From Streptomyces rimosus (lineage in GTDB: Bacteria > Actinomycetota > Actinomycetes > Streptomycetales > Streptomycetaceae): DNA of 64,000 bases. Made by a program: the position numbers and the translations under genes. The notes beneath the pieces are model-generated. The model was not told the DNA's origin. It searched no databases and was given only the letters and a program-made list of their open reading frames with translations. Of this stretch, positions 1-7,831 are shown in pieces (the stretch's first letter is position 1; every line of letters starts with the position of its first letter). The stretch spans positions 5,315,001-5,379,000 of the forward strand of contig NZ_CP023688.1 of assembly GCF_008704655.1 (NCBI RefSeq), in the 5' to 3' direction.

Positions 1-2
1 AC

Positions 3-74
3 TACACCAACACCTCGACGCAGCAGATGTGGTACACCTGCGAGATCCGCAGGGCGCGCAAGTCGGAGCTGTGA
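3..74 (+). CDS. 3' end of an unidentified protein (partial)
   Basis: The reading frame is already open at the window edge and ends at TGA 72-74. Twenty-three residues are visible, finishing with a basic tail (RRARKSEL). The rest of the gene lies outside the window and I cannot name the family from this tail. It converges on the crotonase gene that ends 29 bases further on. Its neighbours are acyl-CoA catabolic genes, so a role in the same pathway is possible but not shown. Confidence 0.5.
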   Translation, partial: YTNTSTQQMWYTCEIRRARKSEL

Positions 75-103
75 GGGGTCAGCGGCCCCCTCAGCGGACC
101 CCC

Positions 104-880
104 TCAGCGGACCCTGAAGTCCCGGGAACGGGACGCGAAGAGGCCGGCCTGCCGCTCCGGCGGCAGGTTGCCCAGTGCGATCAACTGCGGGGCGTGGGCC
201 AGCGCCTGCGCCCGCACGGCCTCCCGCGACGCCCACAGGGCCCGTACGGTGCCCTGCACCGCGCCGGTCGGATGCGCGGCCAGTATCGCGGCGGCGCGCC
301 GGGCCGCGGCCACCGCGCCGCCCGGCGGCGTCAGCTCCGAGACCAGGCCCGTTTCGTAGGCGCGGTGGGCGCCGAGCCGTTCCGCCGTGCCCATCAGGGC
401 CAGCCGCGCGGCCTCGCCGTACGGCATGCGCTGGGCCAGGAACACCGACTCGTACGCGCTGACCATCCCGTAGGACGTGTGCGGGTCGAAGAACGTGGCC
501 TCCTCGGAGGCGACCAGGAACTCGCACTCGCCCAGCAGATAGAACGCCCCGCCGCAGGCCATCCCCTCGACGGCCGCGACGACCGGCTTCCACAGGTCGT
601 TCGCCTTCGGGCCGATGGTGAGCAGGGGGTCGTCGAGCGAGTACGGGGAGGACGGCTGCGGGACCTGTACGGCGCGGTCGATACCGGTGCAGAAGGCCCT
701 GCCCCCGGCGCCGGTCAGGACGACGGCGCGCACCTCGTCGTCGCAGCGGAACCCGCGCCATATGGACGCGAGCCGTTCGGCCGTCTCCAGGTCGATGGCG
801 TTGTGGCGCTCGGGCCGGTCGAGCGTGACCAGCGCGACGCCGTCCGGCCCCGTCGCCACGCGTACGGAAGGCGCCGTCAC
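104..880 (-). CDS. Enoyl-CoA hydratase/isomerase (crotonase) family protein
   Basis: 258 residues, the normal size for a single-domain crotonase. These enzymes hydrate, isomerise or cleave acyl-CoA thioesters in the cytoplasm. The two oxyanion-hole segments are visible: GRAFCTGID (about 60-68) and EGMACGGAFYLL (about 105-116). The pair of glutamates that defines a true hydratase is not obvious after the second segment, so the exact reaction is open. The start ATG (880-878) overlaps the stop of the DUF35 gene in an ATGA junction, which implies translational coupling. It is the third gene of a leftward operon behind a thiolase-like protein and its DUF35 partner. A role supplying or processing a beta-hydroxyacyl-CoA for the aldolase-like pair is an inference from that order. 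Confidence 0.9.
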   Translation of the reverse strand: MTAPSVRVATGPDGVALVTLDRPERHNAIDLETAERLASIWRGFRCDDEVRAVVLTGAGGRAFCTGIDRAVQVPQPSSPYSLDDPLLTIGPKANDLWKPVVAAVEGMACGGAFYLLGECEFLVASEEATFFDPHTSYGMVSAYESVFLAQRMPYGEAARLALMGTAERLGAHRAYETGLVSELTPPGGAVAAARRAAAILAAHPTGAVQGTVRALWASREAVRAQALAHAPQLIALGNLPPERQAGLFASRSRDFRVR

Positions 881-1443
881 GGCCGCTCCAGCAGCCAGCG
901 CGGCACGGTCACGCCCGGCGCCTGCTCGTGGAACGCCACCTTGACCGGGGCGCCGATGCGGATACGGGCCGGGTCCACCGAGTCCAGCGCCGCGTCCGGG
1001 GCCGCGACCAGGTTGCCGACCAGGCGGATGCGCGGGGCGTCGGCCAGCTCCACCACGACGACGTTGTACGGGGCCTGCGCGGCGTAGGCGGGCAGCAGCG
1101 GCGGGTGCGGCAGGACGTACGACCAGATGCGGCCGCGTCCCGACATCCGCTGCCAGCGGTCGTCGAAGGACTGGCAGTGCGGGCAGCAGGGGCGGGGCGG
1201 GAAGCGGAGTTCGCCGCAGGCGGCGCAGCCCTGGACGCGGAGTTCGCCACGGGCGGCGTATTCCCAGAAGGGGGCGCCGTCGTCGTCGGGGACGGGGAGG
1301 AGCAGGGCGGCCTCGTCGGGTGGCTGTGGGGCACCGGACGGTTGCGGGTCGGGGGCTGGACGTGGTTCGGGCACCGGGCGCGGGTCGGGGGTCGGACGCG
1401 GTTCAGGGGCGTTGTCAGTGGTCCCCTTCATGCTGGTGGACAT
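877..1443 (-). CDS. OB-fold zinc-ribbon (DUF35) partner of the thiolase-like protein
   Basis: 188 residues. A proline-rich N-terminal stretch (about 14-42, alternating PEPRP and PDPRP units) precedes an acidic segment. A rubredoxin-like zinc ribbon follows, with C73-x2-C76 and C86/C87-x2-C90, then an OB-fold beta domain (GRGRIWSYVL onward). DUF35 proteins bind acyl-CoA and act as obligate partners of Ltp/SCP2-type thiolase-like enzymes; the steroid side-chain aldolase Ltp2 works with the DUF35 domain of ChsH2. The gene starts 6 bases after the stop of the thiolase gene and overlaps the crotonase start by 4 bases. GAGGAG about 10 bases upstream supports ATG 1443. The Pro-rich tail is an addition to the usual domain and might not be essential. 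Confidence 0.88.
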   Translation of the reverse strand: MSTSMKGTTDNAPEPRPTPDPRPVPEPRPAPDPQPSGAPQPPDEAALLLPVPDDDGAPFWEYAARGELRVQGCAACGELRFPPRPCCPHCQSFDDRWQRMSGRGRIWSYVLPHPPLLPAYAAQAPYNVVVVELADAPRIRLVGNLVAAPDAALDSVDPARIRIGAPVKVAFHEQAPGVTVPRWLLERP

Positions 1444-1449
1444 GGAAGC

Positions 1450-2607
1450 TCAACTCCTCAGCAGCAGGGCGGAAGTGGGGACCCCTTCCCCGGCCGTGAC
1501 CAGGCAGGTGGCGGCGTCCGGGACCTGGGCGGTGCTGGTGCCGCGCAGTTGCCGCACGCCTTCGGTGATGAGGTTGAAGCCGTGGATGTACGCCTCGCTC
1601 AGCCCGCCGCCCGCGGTGTTCAGCGGCAGCCGGCCGCCGATCTCCAGGGCCCCGCCCTCGGTGAAGGCCGCGCCCTCGCCGCGCCCGCAGAAGCCGTAGC
1701 CCTCCAGGGAGAGCGGGATCAGCGGGGTGAACGCGTCGTAGATCTGCGCGACATCGACGTCCCCGGGGCCGAAGTCGGCCTGTTTCCACAGCTGCCGGGC
1801 TGCGGTCCAGGCCGGTCCGGTGAGCGGATCCTCGGTCCAGTAGTTGACCATGCCGTGGTGCTGGGCGGGCAGACCCTGTGCGGCCGAGTGCACATACACG
1901 GGGCGCTGGCGCAGGTCACGGGCGCGCTCGGCGGCGACGACCACGCACGCCAGGGCGCCGTCGGTCTCCAGGCAGTTGTCGAAGAGGCACAGCGGCTCGC
2001 TGATCCAGCGGGCGGTCATGTACATCTCGCGGGTCAGCGGGCGCTCGTACATGATCGCGGCGGGGTTCTGGTTGGCGCGGTTGCGGCAGGCGAGGGCGAC
2101 GTTGAAGAAGTGGTCGCGGGTGGCGCCGTATTCGTGCATATAGCGCCGGGCGAGGATGCCGATCTCGTCGACGGGCCGCAGCAGGCCGAAAGGACGGGTC
2201 CATTGGGCGGGAGTGGGCAGTTGGACAGTGGTGTTCCGCCACGGGCGGGGCCCGGAACCGCGCTTGCGCGAGCGCCAGGCGACACCGACGCTCGCCTGGC
2301 CGGTGGCGATGGCCGCCGCCAGGTGGGCCACGGTCGCGCACGAACCCCCGCCGCCGTAACCGGCCTTGGCGAAGAACGTGACGTCCCCGGCGCCGATGGC
2401 CTTGGCCACCTCGACCTCGTCGGTCTCCTCCATGGTGTAGGAGGCGAAGGCGTCCACCTCGGACGGGGCGATCCCGGCGTCGTCCAGGGCGGCGGTGATC
2501 GCCCGGCAGGCCAGCGTGCGTTCCGACTCGGGCAGCCTTCTGGCGAACGCCGTCCGGCCGATCCCGGCTATCACCGCCGCGTCCTTCAGGGTGGCCCCCA
2601 TCGTCAC
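1450..2607 (-). CDS. Thiolase-like lipid-transfer/aldolase protein (Ltp2/SCP2 type)
   Basis: 385 residues, SCP2-thiolase superfamily: N-terminal IAGIGRTAFARR, central GYGGGGSCATVAHLAAA and C-terminal NTAGGGLSEAYIHG. With an adjacent DUF35 gene, this matches the arrangement of Ltp2-type retro-aldolases. Those enzymes cleave a beta-hydroxy tertiary acyl-CoA to a ketone plus a short acyl-CoA. Classical thiolysis or a lipid-carrier role cannot be excluded from sequence. GGAGGTGACG directly precedes ATG 2607. It is the first gene of a leftward operon (thiolase, DUF35, crotonase). Its promoter (CTGACT-N17-TAGCCT on the minus strand) overlaps the TGACG-type palindrome at 2690-2702, so repression by a regulator bound there is expected. 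Confidence 0.88.
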   Translation of the reverse strand: MTMGATLKDAAVIAGIGRTAFARRLPESERTLACRAITAALDDAGIAPSEVDAFASYTMEETDEVEVAKAIGAGDVTFFAKAGYGGGGSCATVAHLAAAIATGQASVGVAWRSRKRGSGPRPWRNTTVQLPTPAQWTRPFGLLRPVDEIGILARRYMHEYGATRDHFFNVALACRNRANQNPAAIMYERPLTREMYMTARWISEPLCLFDNCLETDGALACVVVAAERARDLRQRPVYVHSAAQGLPAQHHGMVNYWTEDPLTGPAWTAARQLWKQADFGPGDVDVAQIYDAFTPLIPLSLEGYGFCGRGEGAAFTEGGALEIGGRLPLNTAGGGLSEAYIHGFNLITEGVRQLRGTSTAQVPDAATCLVTAGEGVPTSALLLRS

Positions 2608-2674
2608 CTCCGTGGTCGGCCGCCCGTCCGGAGCCCCGTGCGGCCGGCGCTGACATCCGTGCTGACAGCCGAGG

Positions 2675-2703
2675 AGGCTACCGCTAACCTGACGGGTAGT
2701 CAG
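2675..2703 (-). promoter_or_regulatory. Operator-promoter of the thiolase operon, shared with the divergent ligase
   Basis: The palindrome TGACGGGTAGTCA lies at 2690-2702. On the minus strand its outer half supplies a -35 (CTGACT, 2703-2698). A 17-base spacer and a -10 TAGCCT (2680-2675) follow, about 68 bases before the thiolase ATG. On the plus strand the same palindrome lies 40 bases upstream of the FadD3-like ATG; I see no equally good -10 there. This is one of seven copies of the motif in the window. Confidence 0.65.
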
Positions 2704-2742
2704 CTACTCGCTCCGGCCAGCGCTTCCGCGGGAGGTTGTGCG

Positions 2743-4419
2743 ATGCGGCGTGCCGACCCGTCCGAGCCCGGCCCGCGCGCCGGTACGCGCGAGCCCGATG
2801 CCGACCCCCGCGCCGACCTGGAGTACGGCACCGTCCCGCGCCTGGTGCGCGCCGCCGCCGAGCGGTACGGCCCGTCCGAGGCGGTCGCCGAGGGGCGCAC
2901 CCGCCTGACGTACGCGCAACTGGGGGAGCGGGTCGAGCGGGCCGCCGCGGCGTGCCTCGCCGCAGGTGTCGAGCCTGGCGACCGGGTGGCCGTGTGGGCG
3001 CCCAACACCGGCGACTGGATCACCGCCGCGCTCGGCGCCGTCACCGCGGGCGCCGTCCTGGTCCCGGTCAACACCCGCTTCAAGGGCGCCGAGACGGCCC
3101 ACGTCCTGCGCCGCACCCGCGCCCGGCTGCTGTTCGTCACCGGCACGTTCCTCGGCACGTCGTACGTCGCCTCGCTGCGCCGCGCGGCCGGCGACGGCAC
3201 CGGCGACGGCCCGCTCCCCGGCCTGCCCCACCTCGAACGGGCCGTCGTCCTCTCCGGCGACGCCCCCACCGGTTTCCTCGCGTGGCAGGACTTCCTCGCG
3301 GCGGGCGAGGCGGTGCCCAGGGGGGCCGTACGGTCCCGGGCCGACGCGATACGCCCCGACGACCCCTCGGACATCGTCTTCACCTCGGGCACCACAGGAC
3401 GCCCCAAAGGCGCGGTGATCACCCACGCCCAGACCCTGCGCGCCTACGGCGTCTGGAGCGCCCTCGCCGGACTGGCCCCCGGCGACCGCTATCTGATCGT
3501 CAACCCGTTCTTCCACACCTTCGGCTACAAGGCCGGCATCCTCGCCTGCCTGCTGCGCGGGGCGACGATGATCCCGCAGCCGGTGTTCGGCGTCTCCACG
3601 GCGCTGGCCAACATCGCCGCCGAACGCGTCACCGTCCTCCCCGGCCCGCCCGCCCTCCACCAGCAGCTCCTGGACGACCCCGGGCGCGCCCGCTACGACC
3701 TCGGCTCGCTGCGGCTGGTCGTCACCGGCGCGGCCGTCGTCCCGCTCACCCTGGTCGAACGGCTCCGGTCCGAGCTGGGCATCGCGACCGTACTGACCGC
3801 CTACGGCCTCTCGGAAAGCTCCGGCATCGTCACGATGTGCCGCCGCGGCGACCCGCCCGAGGTCGTCGCGGCCACCTCGGGACGGGCCGTACCGGACACG
3901 GAGATACGGGTCGTGGACACCGAGGGGCGGATCGTGCCGCCCGGCACGGCGGGGGAGGTGCTGGTCCGCGGCTACCACGTGATGACCGGCTACTTCGAGG
4001 ACCCGCGGGCCACCGCGGAGGTGCTCACGGAGGACGGCTGGCTGCGCACGGGCGATGTCGGCGTCCTGGACGGCGACGGCAACCTCCGCATCACCGACCG
4101 CCTCAAGGACATGTTCATCGTCGGCGGCTTCAACGCCTACCCCGCCGAGATCGAGCACCTGCTCGCCCGCCACCCGGACGTGGCCGAGGTCGCCGTCGTC
4201 GGCGTCCCCGACGCGCGGCTGGGCGAGGTCGGCAAGGCGTACGCGGTCCGCCGTCCGCGGTCCGCGCTGACGGCGGACGAACTGATCGCGTGGGCGCGGC
4301 GGGAGATGGCCAACTACAAGGTGCCCAGGGAGGTCGCGTTCGTCCCAGCGCTGCCGCGCAACGCGAGCGGGAAGATCGTCAAGGGCGCGTTGCGGGGCGG
4401 CGCGCCGGCCGCGTCGTAA
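2743..4419 (+). CDS. Acyl-CoA synthetase, FadD3-like
   Basis: 558 residues, class I adenylate-forming enzyme that couples a carboxylic acid to CoA via an acyl-AMP. Visible motifs in order: P-loop FTSGTTGRPKGA (about 212-223), A5-type TAYGLSE, the GWLRTGDVG hinge region, DRLKDMFIVGGFNAYPAE and the catalytic lysine in NASGKIVKG near the C-terminus. The MFIVGGFNAYPAE segment resembles FadD3, which activates the ring C/D propanoate in steroid catabolism; substrate assignment remains inference. The open frame extends far upstream, but ATG 2743 has GGGAGG 8 bases before it and begins just after the operator at 2690-2702. It is divergent from the thiolase operon, with which it probably shares regulation. 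Confidence 0.92.
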   Translation: MRRADPSEPGPRAGTREPDADPRADLEYGTVPRLVRAAAERYGPSEAVAEGRTRLTYAQLGERVERAAAACLAAGVEPGDRVAVWAPNTGDWITAALGAVTAGAVLVPVNTRFKGAETAHVLRRTRARLLFVTGTFLGTSYVASLRRAAGDGTGDGPLPGLPHLERAVVLSGDAPTGFLAWQDFLAAGEAVPRGAVRSRADAIRPDDPSDIVFTSGTTGRPKGAVITHAQTLRAYGVWSALAGLAPGDRYLIVNPFFHTFGYKAGILACLLRGATMIPQPVFGVSTALANIAAERVTVLPGPPALHQQLLDDPGRARYDLGSLRLVVTGAAVVPLTLVERLRSELGIATVLTAYGLSESSGIVTMCRRGDPPEVVAATSGRAVPDTEIRVVDTEGRIVPPGTAGEVLVRGYHVMTGYFEDPRATAEVLTEDGWLRTGDVGVLDGDGNLRITDRLKDMFIVGGFNAYPAEIEHLLARHPDVAEVAVVGVPDARLGEVGKAYAVRRPRSALTADELIAWARREMANYKVPREVAFVPALPRNASGKIVKGALRGGAPAAS

Positions 4420-4545
4420 CGGGGAAACCCCGGCTCGGGCGGGTGACAGCGGCTGGTTACCGACGTGTTAGCCGCCCGTTAGCGGCGCCCGGCACCTTGG
4501 TGTACGTACCAATGAACACCGCCGCACCACCCTTGGGGGACCCGC

Positions 4546-5229
4546 ATGTCCAGCATCTCCACCGCCGCCTTCCGCCGGGGCCGCCGGATCGCCGCCGCAT
4601 CGGTCGTGGCCATCGCGGCGTTCTCGCTCACCGCGTGCAACGCCCCGGGCGGCGACGACCCGAAGCCGGCCAAGAGCGCCGCGAGCGAAGCCCCCGGGAA
4701 CGGCTCGTCCGACGGCTCGACCGGCTCCTCCGGCGGCGCCGCGGGCTCCGCCGGAGGCGACACCGGGTCCACGGGCGCGGGCTCCTCGGGCTCGCAGGGT
4801 TCGGGCGGGTCCACCGGAGGCAGCGGCTCGGGCCACCGGGGTTCCGGCACGTCGGGCGGCTCGGGCTCCACCGGCTCCGGCGGCTCCACCGGCTCCACCG
4901 GCTCCGGCGGTGGTACGGGTACGGGCCACAAGGGCGCCAACGTCACCCTGAACGGCACGCTCAAGTACCTCGCCCCGGGCAAGTACACCGTGGCCCCCGA
5001 GTCCGGCATGGAGCAGGCGTTCTTCGTCGCCACCGACACCAGGATCCTGGGGGCGACCACCATCTGCGGCGGCCCCGACGGCCGGGTCACCATCGACAAG
5101 AGCAGCTACGGCACCACCACCTGCACCACGGACGACCTCGAAAAGGCCGCCAAGATGAACACGGTCAAGGTCCGCGTCACGGTCAAGAAGGGCATCGCCA
5201 CGCAGGTCGTGGAGCGCTACCACCCGTGA
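4546..5229 (+). CDS. Small lipoprotein with a Gly/Ser-rich stalk
   Basis: 227 residues. Basic N-terminus (RRGRR), hydrophobic stretch and lipobox SLTAC give a lipoprotein signal with acylated Cys at about residue 29. About 85 residues of Gly/Ser/Thr-rich low complexity then form a stalk. A small C-terminal domain (about 130-227) has two cysteines (TTICGG, TTTCTTDD) that could form a disulfide. The start has GGGGGA upstream. The C-terminal domain resembles no family I can name; the layout is typical of Streptomyces surface-exposed lipoproteins. The gene stands alone between the ligase and a palindrome at 5302. Confidence 0.82.
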   Translation: MSSISTAAFRRGRRIAAASVVAIAAFSLTACNAPGGDDPKPAKSAASEAPGNGSSDGSTGSSGGAAGSAGGDTGSTGAGSSGSQGSGGSTGGSGSGHRGSGTSGGSGSTGSGGSTGSTGSGGGTGTGHKGANVTLNGTLKYLAPGKYTVAPESGMEQAFFVATDTRILGATTICGGPDGRVTIDKSSYGTTTCTTDDLEKAAKMNTVKVRVTVKKGIATQVVERYHP

Positions 5230-5301
5230 TCAAGGGGGCTCCGGCGGGCGGCCCGCGCCTACCTGAATGGCCCCGCTCGCCTCGTGGGCTCCAGGCCCCG
5301 C

Positions 5302-5320
5302 GTGATTGCCTGGCAATCAC
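5302..5320. promoter_or_regulatory. Perfect 19-base palindrome upstream of a Pro-rich ORF
   Basis: GTGATTGCCTGGCAATCAC is a perfect 9+1+9 inverted repeat, 25 bases upstream of the ATG of the small proline-rich gene and 73 bases after the lipoprotein stop. It is too short-looped to be a conventional terminator and has no T-run, so a dimeric repressor site is the best reading. Confidence 0.5.
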
Positions 5321-5344
5321 CCTGTCGTGGGAGGTGTGGGTGGC

Positions 5345-5581
5345 ATGACCAGTCCGTATCCCGCCGGTCCCGAGCCCGGTGGACCCGTGCCCGAGCCGCC
5401 GGACCCGCCCGGTCCCGAGCCCCGACCGGGGCCCGAACCGGGCCCGCCCTATCCGCCGGGGCCCGACCCGGGTCCGCCGCCGCCCGGCCCCAGCGACCCG
5501 ATGGCCCCGGACCCGATTCCCCGGCCGTCGGACCCGGACGCGGCCCCCGAACCCAGCCCGCAGCCCGGCCCGGTCTCCTGA
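5345..5581 (+). CDS. Small proline-rich protein (hypothetical)
   Basis: 78 residues, more than a third proline, built of P-G-P, P-E-P and P-D-P units with no hydrophobic segment, so probably soluble and disordered. GGGAGG precedes ATG 5345 by about 9 bases, which favours this start over ATG 5306; that earlier ATG would read through the palindrome. It ends 27 bases before the convergent acyl-CoA ligase. No family is recognisable. High-GC DNA readily produces Pro-rich open frames, so existence rests on the good ribosome site and the palindrome upstream. Confidence 0.45.
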   Translation: MTSPYPAGPEPGGPVPEPPDPPGPEPRPGPEPGPPYPPGPDPGPPPPGPSDPMAPDPIPRPSDPDAAPEPSPQPGPVS

Positions 5582-5608
5582 CCACCGGGCCGCGGTGATC
5601 CCCGCCGG

Positions 5609-7186
5609 TCAGGCCCCGCCGCCGTACCGCTCCCGCAGCGCCGCCTTGAGCACCTTGTTCAGCGGGCCGCCCCGCGGGAGTTCGGGCAGGATCTCCAGCT
5701 GCTCCGGCAGCTTCTGGGGCATCAGGCCGGAGCGGCGCAGATGAGCGGTGAGCGCCGGGAGCGTCAGCGTTCCGTCGGCCGTCCCGTCGAGGGTCACCAC
5801 CGCGCAGACCCGCTCGCCGCGCTCGCGGTCCGGCAGCCCGATCACGGCGGCGTCCGCCACCGCCGGATGCGCGCGGACCAGCTCCTCCACCTCCGGCGCC
5901 GAGATGTTCTCGCCCTTGCGGATGATGATGTCCTTCAGCCGTCCGGTCAGCACGAGATGCCCGTCCGCGCGCAGCAGGCCCAGGTCGCCGGTACGGAACC
6001 AGCCGTCCGTGTCGAAGGCCGCGGCCGTCAGCGCCGGGTCGGTGTAGCCGCGGCAGACCATCGGGCCGCGTACGGTGACCTCGCCCGCCTCACCGGTCGC
6101 CGCCTCCGAGCCGTCCGCGCGGGCGATCCGTATCCGGGCACCGGTCACCGGCTTCCCCACGGTGTGGGCGAGCTGTTCGCCGGTGTCGTACGGCGTACCC
6201 ATCGCGATCATCGGGCACTCCGTCATCCCGTACCCGTGCACCACCGCGCACCCCAGCTCCCGCACCGCCGCGTGGTACAGGTCGGGCGGCAGCGGCGCCC
6301 CGCCCCCGGAGAGCAGCCGCAGGGAGGGGATCAGCCGGCCCGCAGGCCCAGGCCCGCCGGGCCCGTCGCGCCGCCGTGCCTCGTCGAGGAACGCCTGGTA
6401 GAAGGCCGTGCTCCCGCCGGCCATCGTCACCCCGTGCCGCCGGTACGCCTCGGTCGCCGCCGCCGGGTCGAAGGTGTCCAGCACCACCGCGGGGAAGCCG
6501 CCGAGCAGCATTGCGATCACATAGTCCGGCCCCGCGATGTGTGCGTACGGGAACGCCATCGAGCCGATGTCCGTTTCCGTCATGCCCAGCGCGTTGGCCA
6601 GTCCGACACCGCCCGCGATGAGCGAGGCGTCGGTGTGCTCGACGCCCTTGGGCTCGGCCGTGGTGCCCGAGGTGAAGTAGGTCCACGTCGGGGTGGCGCG
6701 GTCCGGCCGTACGAACTCCGGGAGCACGCCGACCGGTTCGGCCTCCGGAAGCCCGTCCGCGACGGAGAGTACGCGTACGCCGCCGTCCGCCACCTTCCGC
6801 ACCGTGCCTGCGTAGTCGTGGCCGCGCCACTGACCCGGCACGATCGCGTACTCCGCCGCCGACTGCCGCAGCGCGAAACCCACTTCGCGCTCCCGGTGCA
6901 GATGCAGCACCGGTATCTGTACGGCGCCGAGCCGGGCCAGCGCGAGCGACACCGCGACGGTCAGGGGCCAGGTGGGCAACTGCCACATCACGCGCGTACC
7001 GGCGCCGATCCCCAGCCCGCGGAATCCGGCCGCCAGCCGCAGGGCCCGGTCGCGTACCCGGCCGAAGGTCAGGGCCCGGCCGGAGCCCCGGGTGCTCTCG
7101 TCGAAGAACATCGGCGCCCGCCGGGGCGCCTCGGCCCGGTATTCCATCAGTTCCCAGAGCGAGCGCACACGATCGGGTTCGAACAC
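5609..7186 (-). CDS. AMP-dependent acyl-CoA synthetase/ligase
   Basis: 525 residues, adenylate-forming family. Motifs: YFTSGTTAEPKGVEH (ATP loop), VHGYGMTE, GWFRTGDLG, GRLKDIIIRKGENIS and the catalytic lysine in PLNKVLKAALRERY. It probably activates a fatty or cyclic acid to its CoA ester; the exact substrate cannot be read from the sequence. Start GTG 7186 is preceded by GGAGG at normal spacing. A minus-strand promoter (CTGACG-N18-TAGCCT) overlaps the palindrome at 7231-7243, giving it the same predicted control as the thiolase operon. It is less like FadD3 than the ligase at 2743, so the two may act on different intermediates. Confidence 0.92.
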   Translation of the reverse strand: MFEPDRVRSLWELMEYRAEAPRRAPMFFDESTRGSGRALTFGRVRDRALRLAAGFRGLGIGAGTRVMWQLPTWPLTVAVSLALARLGAVQIPVLHLHREREVGFALRQSAAEYAIVPGQWRGHDYAGTVRKVADGGVRVLSVADGLPEAEPVGVLPEFVRPDRATPTWTYFTSGTTAEPKGVEHTDASLIAGGVGLANALGMTETDIGSMAFPYAHIAGPDYVIAMLLGGFPAVVLDTFDPAAATEAYRRHGVTMAGGSTAFYQAFLDEARRRDGPGGPGPAGRLIPSLRLLSGGGAPLPPDLYHAAVRELGCAVVHGYGMTECPMIAMGTPYDTGEQLAHTVGKPVTGARIRIARADGSEAATGEAGEVTVRGPMVCRGYTDPALTAAAFDTDGWFRTGDLGLLRADGHLVLTGRLKDIIIRKGENISAPEVEELVRAHPAVADAAVIGLPDRERGERVCAVVTLDGTADGTLTLPALTAHLRRSGLMPQKLPEQLEILPELPRGGPLNKVLKAALRERYGGGA

Positions 7187-7214
7187 GTCGCGCCTCCAAG
7201 GATGCGGGGGCGCG

Positions 7215-7244
7215 AGGCTAGCAGAAGAGGTGACGGCCCGTCAG
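7215..7244 (-). promoter_or_regulatory. Operator-promoter of the acyl-CoA ligase
   Basis: The perfect palindrome TGACGGCCCGTCA (7231-7243) overlaps a minus-strand -35 CTGACG (7244-7239). After an 18-base spacer comes -10 TAGCCT (7220-7215), the same -10 hexamer as at the thiolase promoter. The divergent PPOX gene lies 86 bases away on the other side and may share the site. Confidence 0.65.
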
Positions 7245-7254
7245 GTGGCGTAAG

Positions 7255-7273
7255 GGTACGGAACATTCGTACC
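7255..7273. promoter_or_regulatory. Inverted repeat in the ligase/PPOX intergenic region
   Basis: GGTACG-N7-CGTACC, six-base arms, located between the TGACG operator and the PPOX start. It could be a second regulatory site for the PPOX gene. GTAC-rich sequence is common in this genome, so confidence is low. Confidence 0.25.
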
Positions 7274-7328
7274 GGCCGAGGAGTTGGGTACGGGTGTACA
7301 CATCCCTACGGGAAAGCGAGCGGACGTC

Positions 7329-7760
7329 ATGCCGTTGACCACGGAAGAACGCGAGAAGTTCCTGGCCGGGCCGCACATCGGAGCGCTGTCGGTGGACTCG
7401 GGCGAGGCGGGCCGCGCCCCGCTGACCGTGCCCATCTGGTACGCGTACGAGCCGGGCGGGGAGCTGTGGATCATCACCGAGCGGGACTCGCGCAAGGCGC
7501 GGCTGATCGCGGCGGCGGGGCGGTTCTCGCTGATGGCGGACCAGGTCACCCCGAGGGTCCGCTATGTGTCGGTGGAGGGTGAGGTGGTCTCGACCGGGCC
7601 GACGACGGACGAGGAGCTGCACGCGATGGTCGGGCGCTATCTCGCGCCGGAGGCGGCGGCCGCGTATCTCAGGGACGTGGCACCGACGTTCGGGCCGGAG
7701 GTGACCATCCGGATGCGGCCGCGCCGCTGGCTGTCGGCGGACATGGGGCCGGGCGAGTAA
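7329..7760 (+). CDS. PPOX-fold (pyridoxamine-oxidase-like) F420/FMN-binding oxidoreductase
   Basis: 143 residues, a split beta-barrel of the pyridoxamine 5'-phosphate oxidase-like family. Such small single-domain actinobacterial proteins often use F420 or FMN. Recognisable segments are LTTEEREKFL, PLTVPIWYAYEPGGELWIIT and a C-terminal RMRPRRWLSAD. ATG 7329 is chosen; an upstream TTG at 7284 would add 15 residues not expected for the family, but the ribosome site for ATG is weak. Divergent from the acyl-CoA ligase and flanked by the TGACG operator. Redox partner and substrate are unknown. Confidence 0.8.
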   Translation: MPLTTEEREKFLAGPHIGALSVDSGEAGRAPLTVPIWYAYEPGGELWIITERDSRKARLIAAAGRFSLMADQVTPRVRYVSVEGEVVSTGPTTDEELHAMVGRYLAPEAAAAYLRDVAPTFGPEVTIRMRPRRWLSADMGPGE

Positions 7761-7775
7761 CCGGCCGTACGGCAC

Positions 7776-7811
7776 CGCAGGGGGCCGGGTCGTACGGCCC
7801 GGCCCCCTGCG
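7776..7811. terminator. Bidirectional stem-loop terminator
   Basis: Perfect 14-base stem CGCAGGGGGCCGGG / CCCGGCCCCCTGCG with an 8-base loop. It sits in the 71-base gap between the stops of two convergent genes (PPOX and the secreted DxNRP protein). No T-run, as usual in Streptomyces. Confidence 0.75.
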
Positions 7812-7831
7812 CAGGTGAACTGCCGACGCCG

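Noticed and set aside
928..2742. Plus-strand open frame in front of the FadD3-like gene giving one long protein
   Set aside because: It is the antisense of the thiolase and DUF35 genes, has unnatural composition, and only the part from ATG 2743 matches a known family and has a ribosome site.
2704..4173. Long minus-strand open frame opposite the FadD3-like ligase
   Set aside because: Shadow frame of a high-GC gene; no family likeness.
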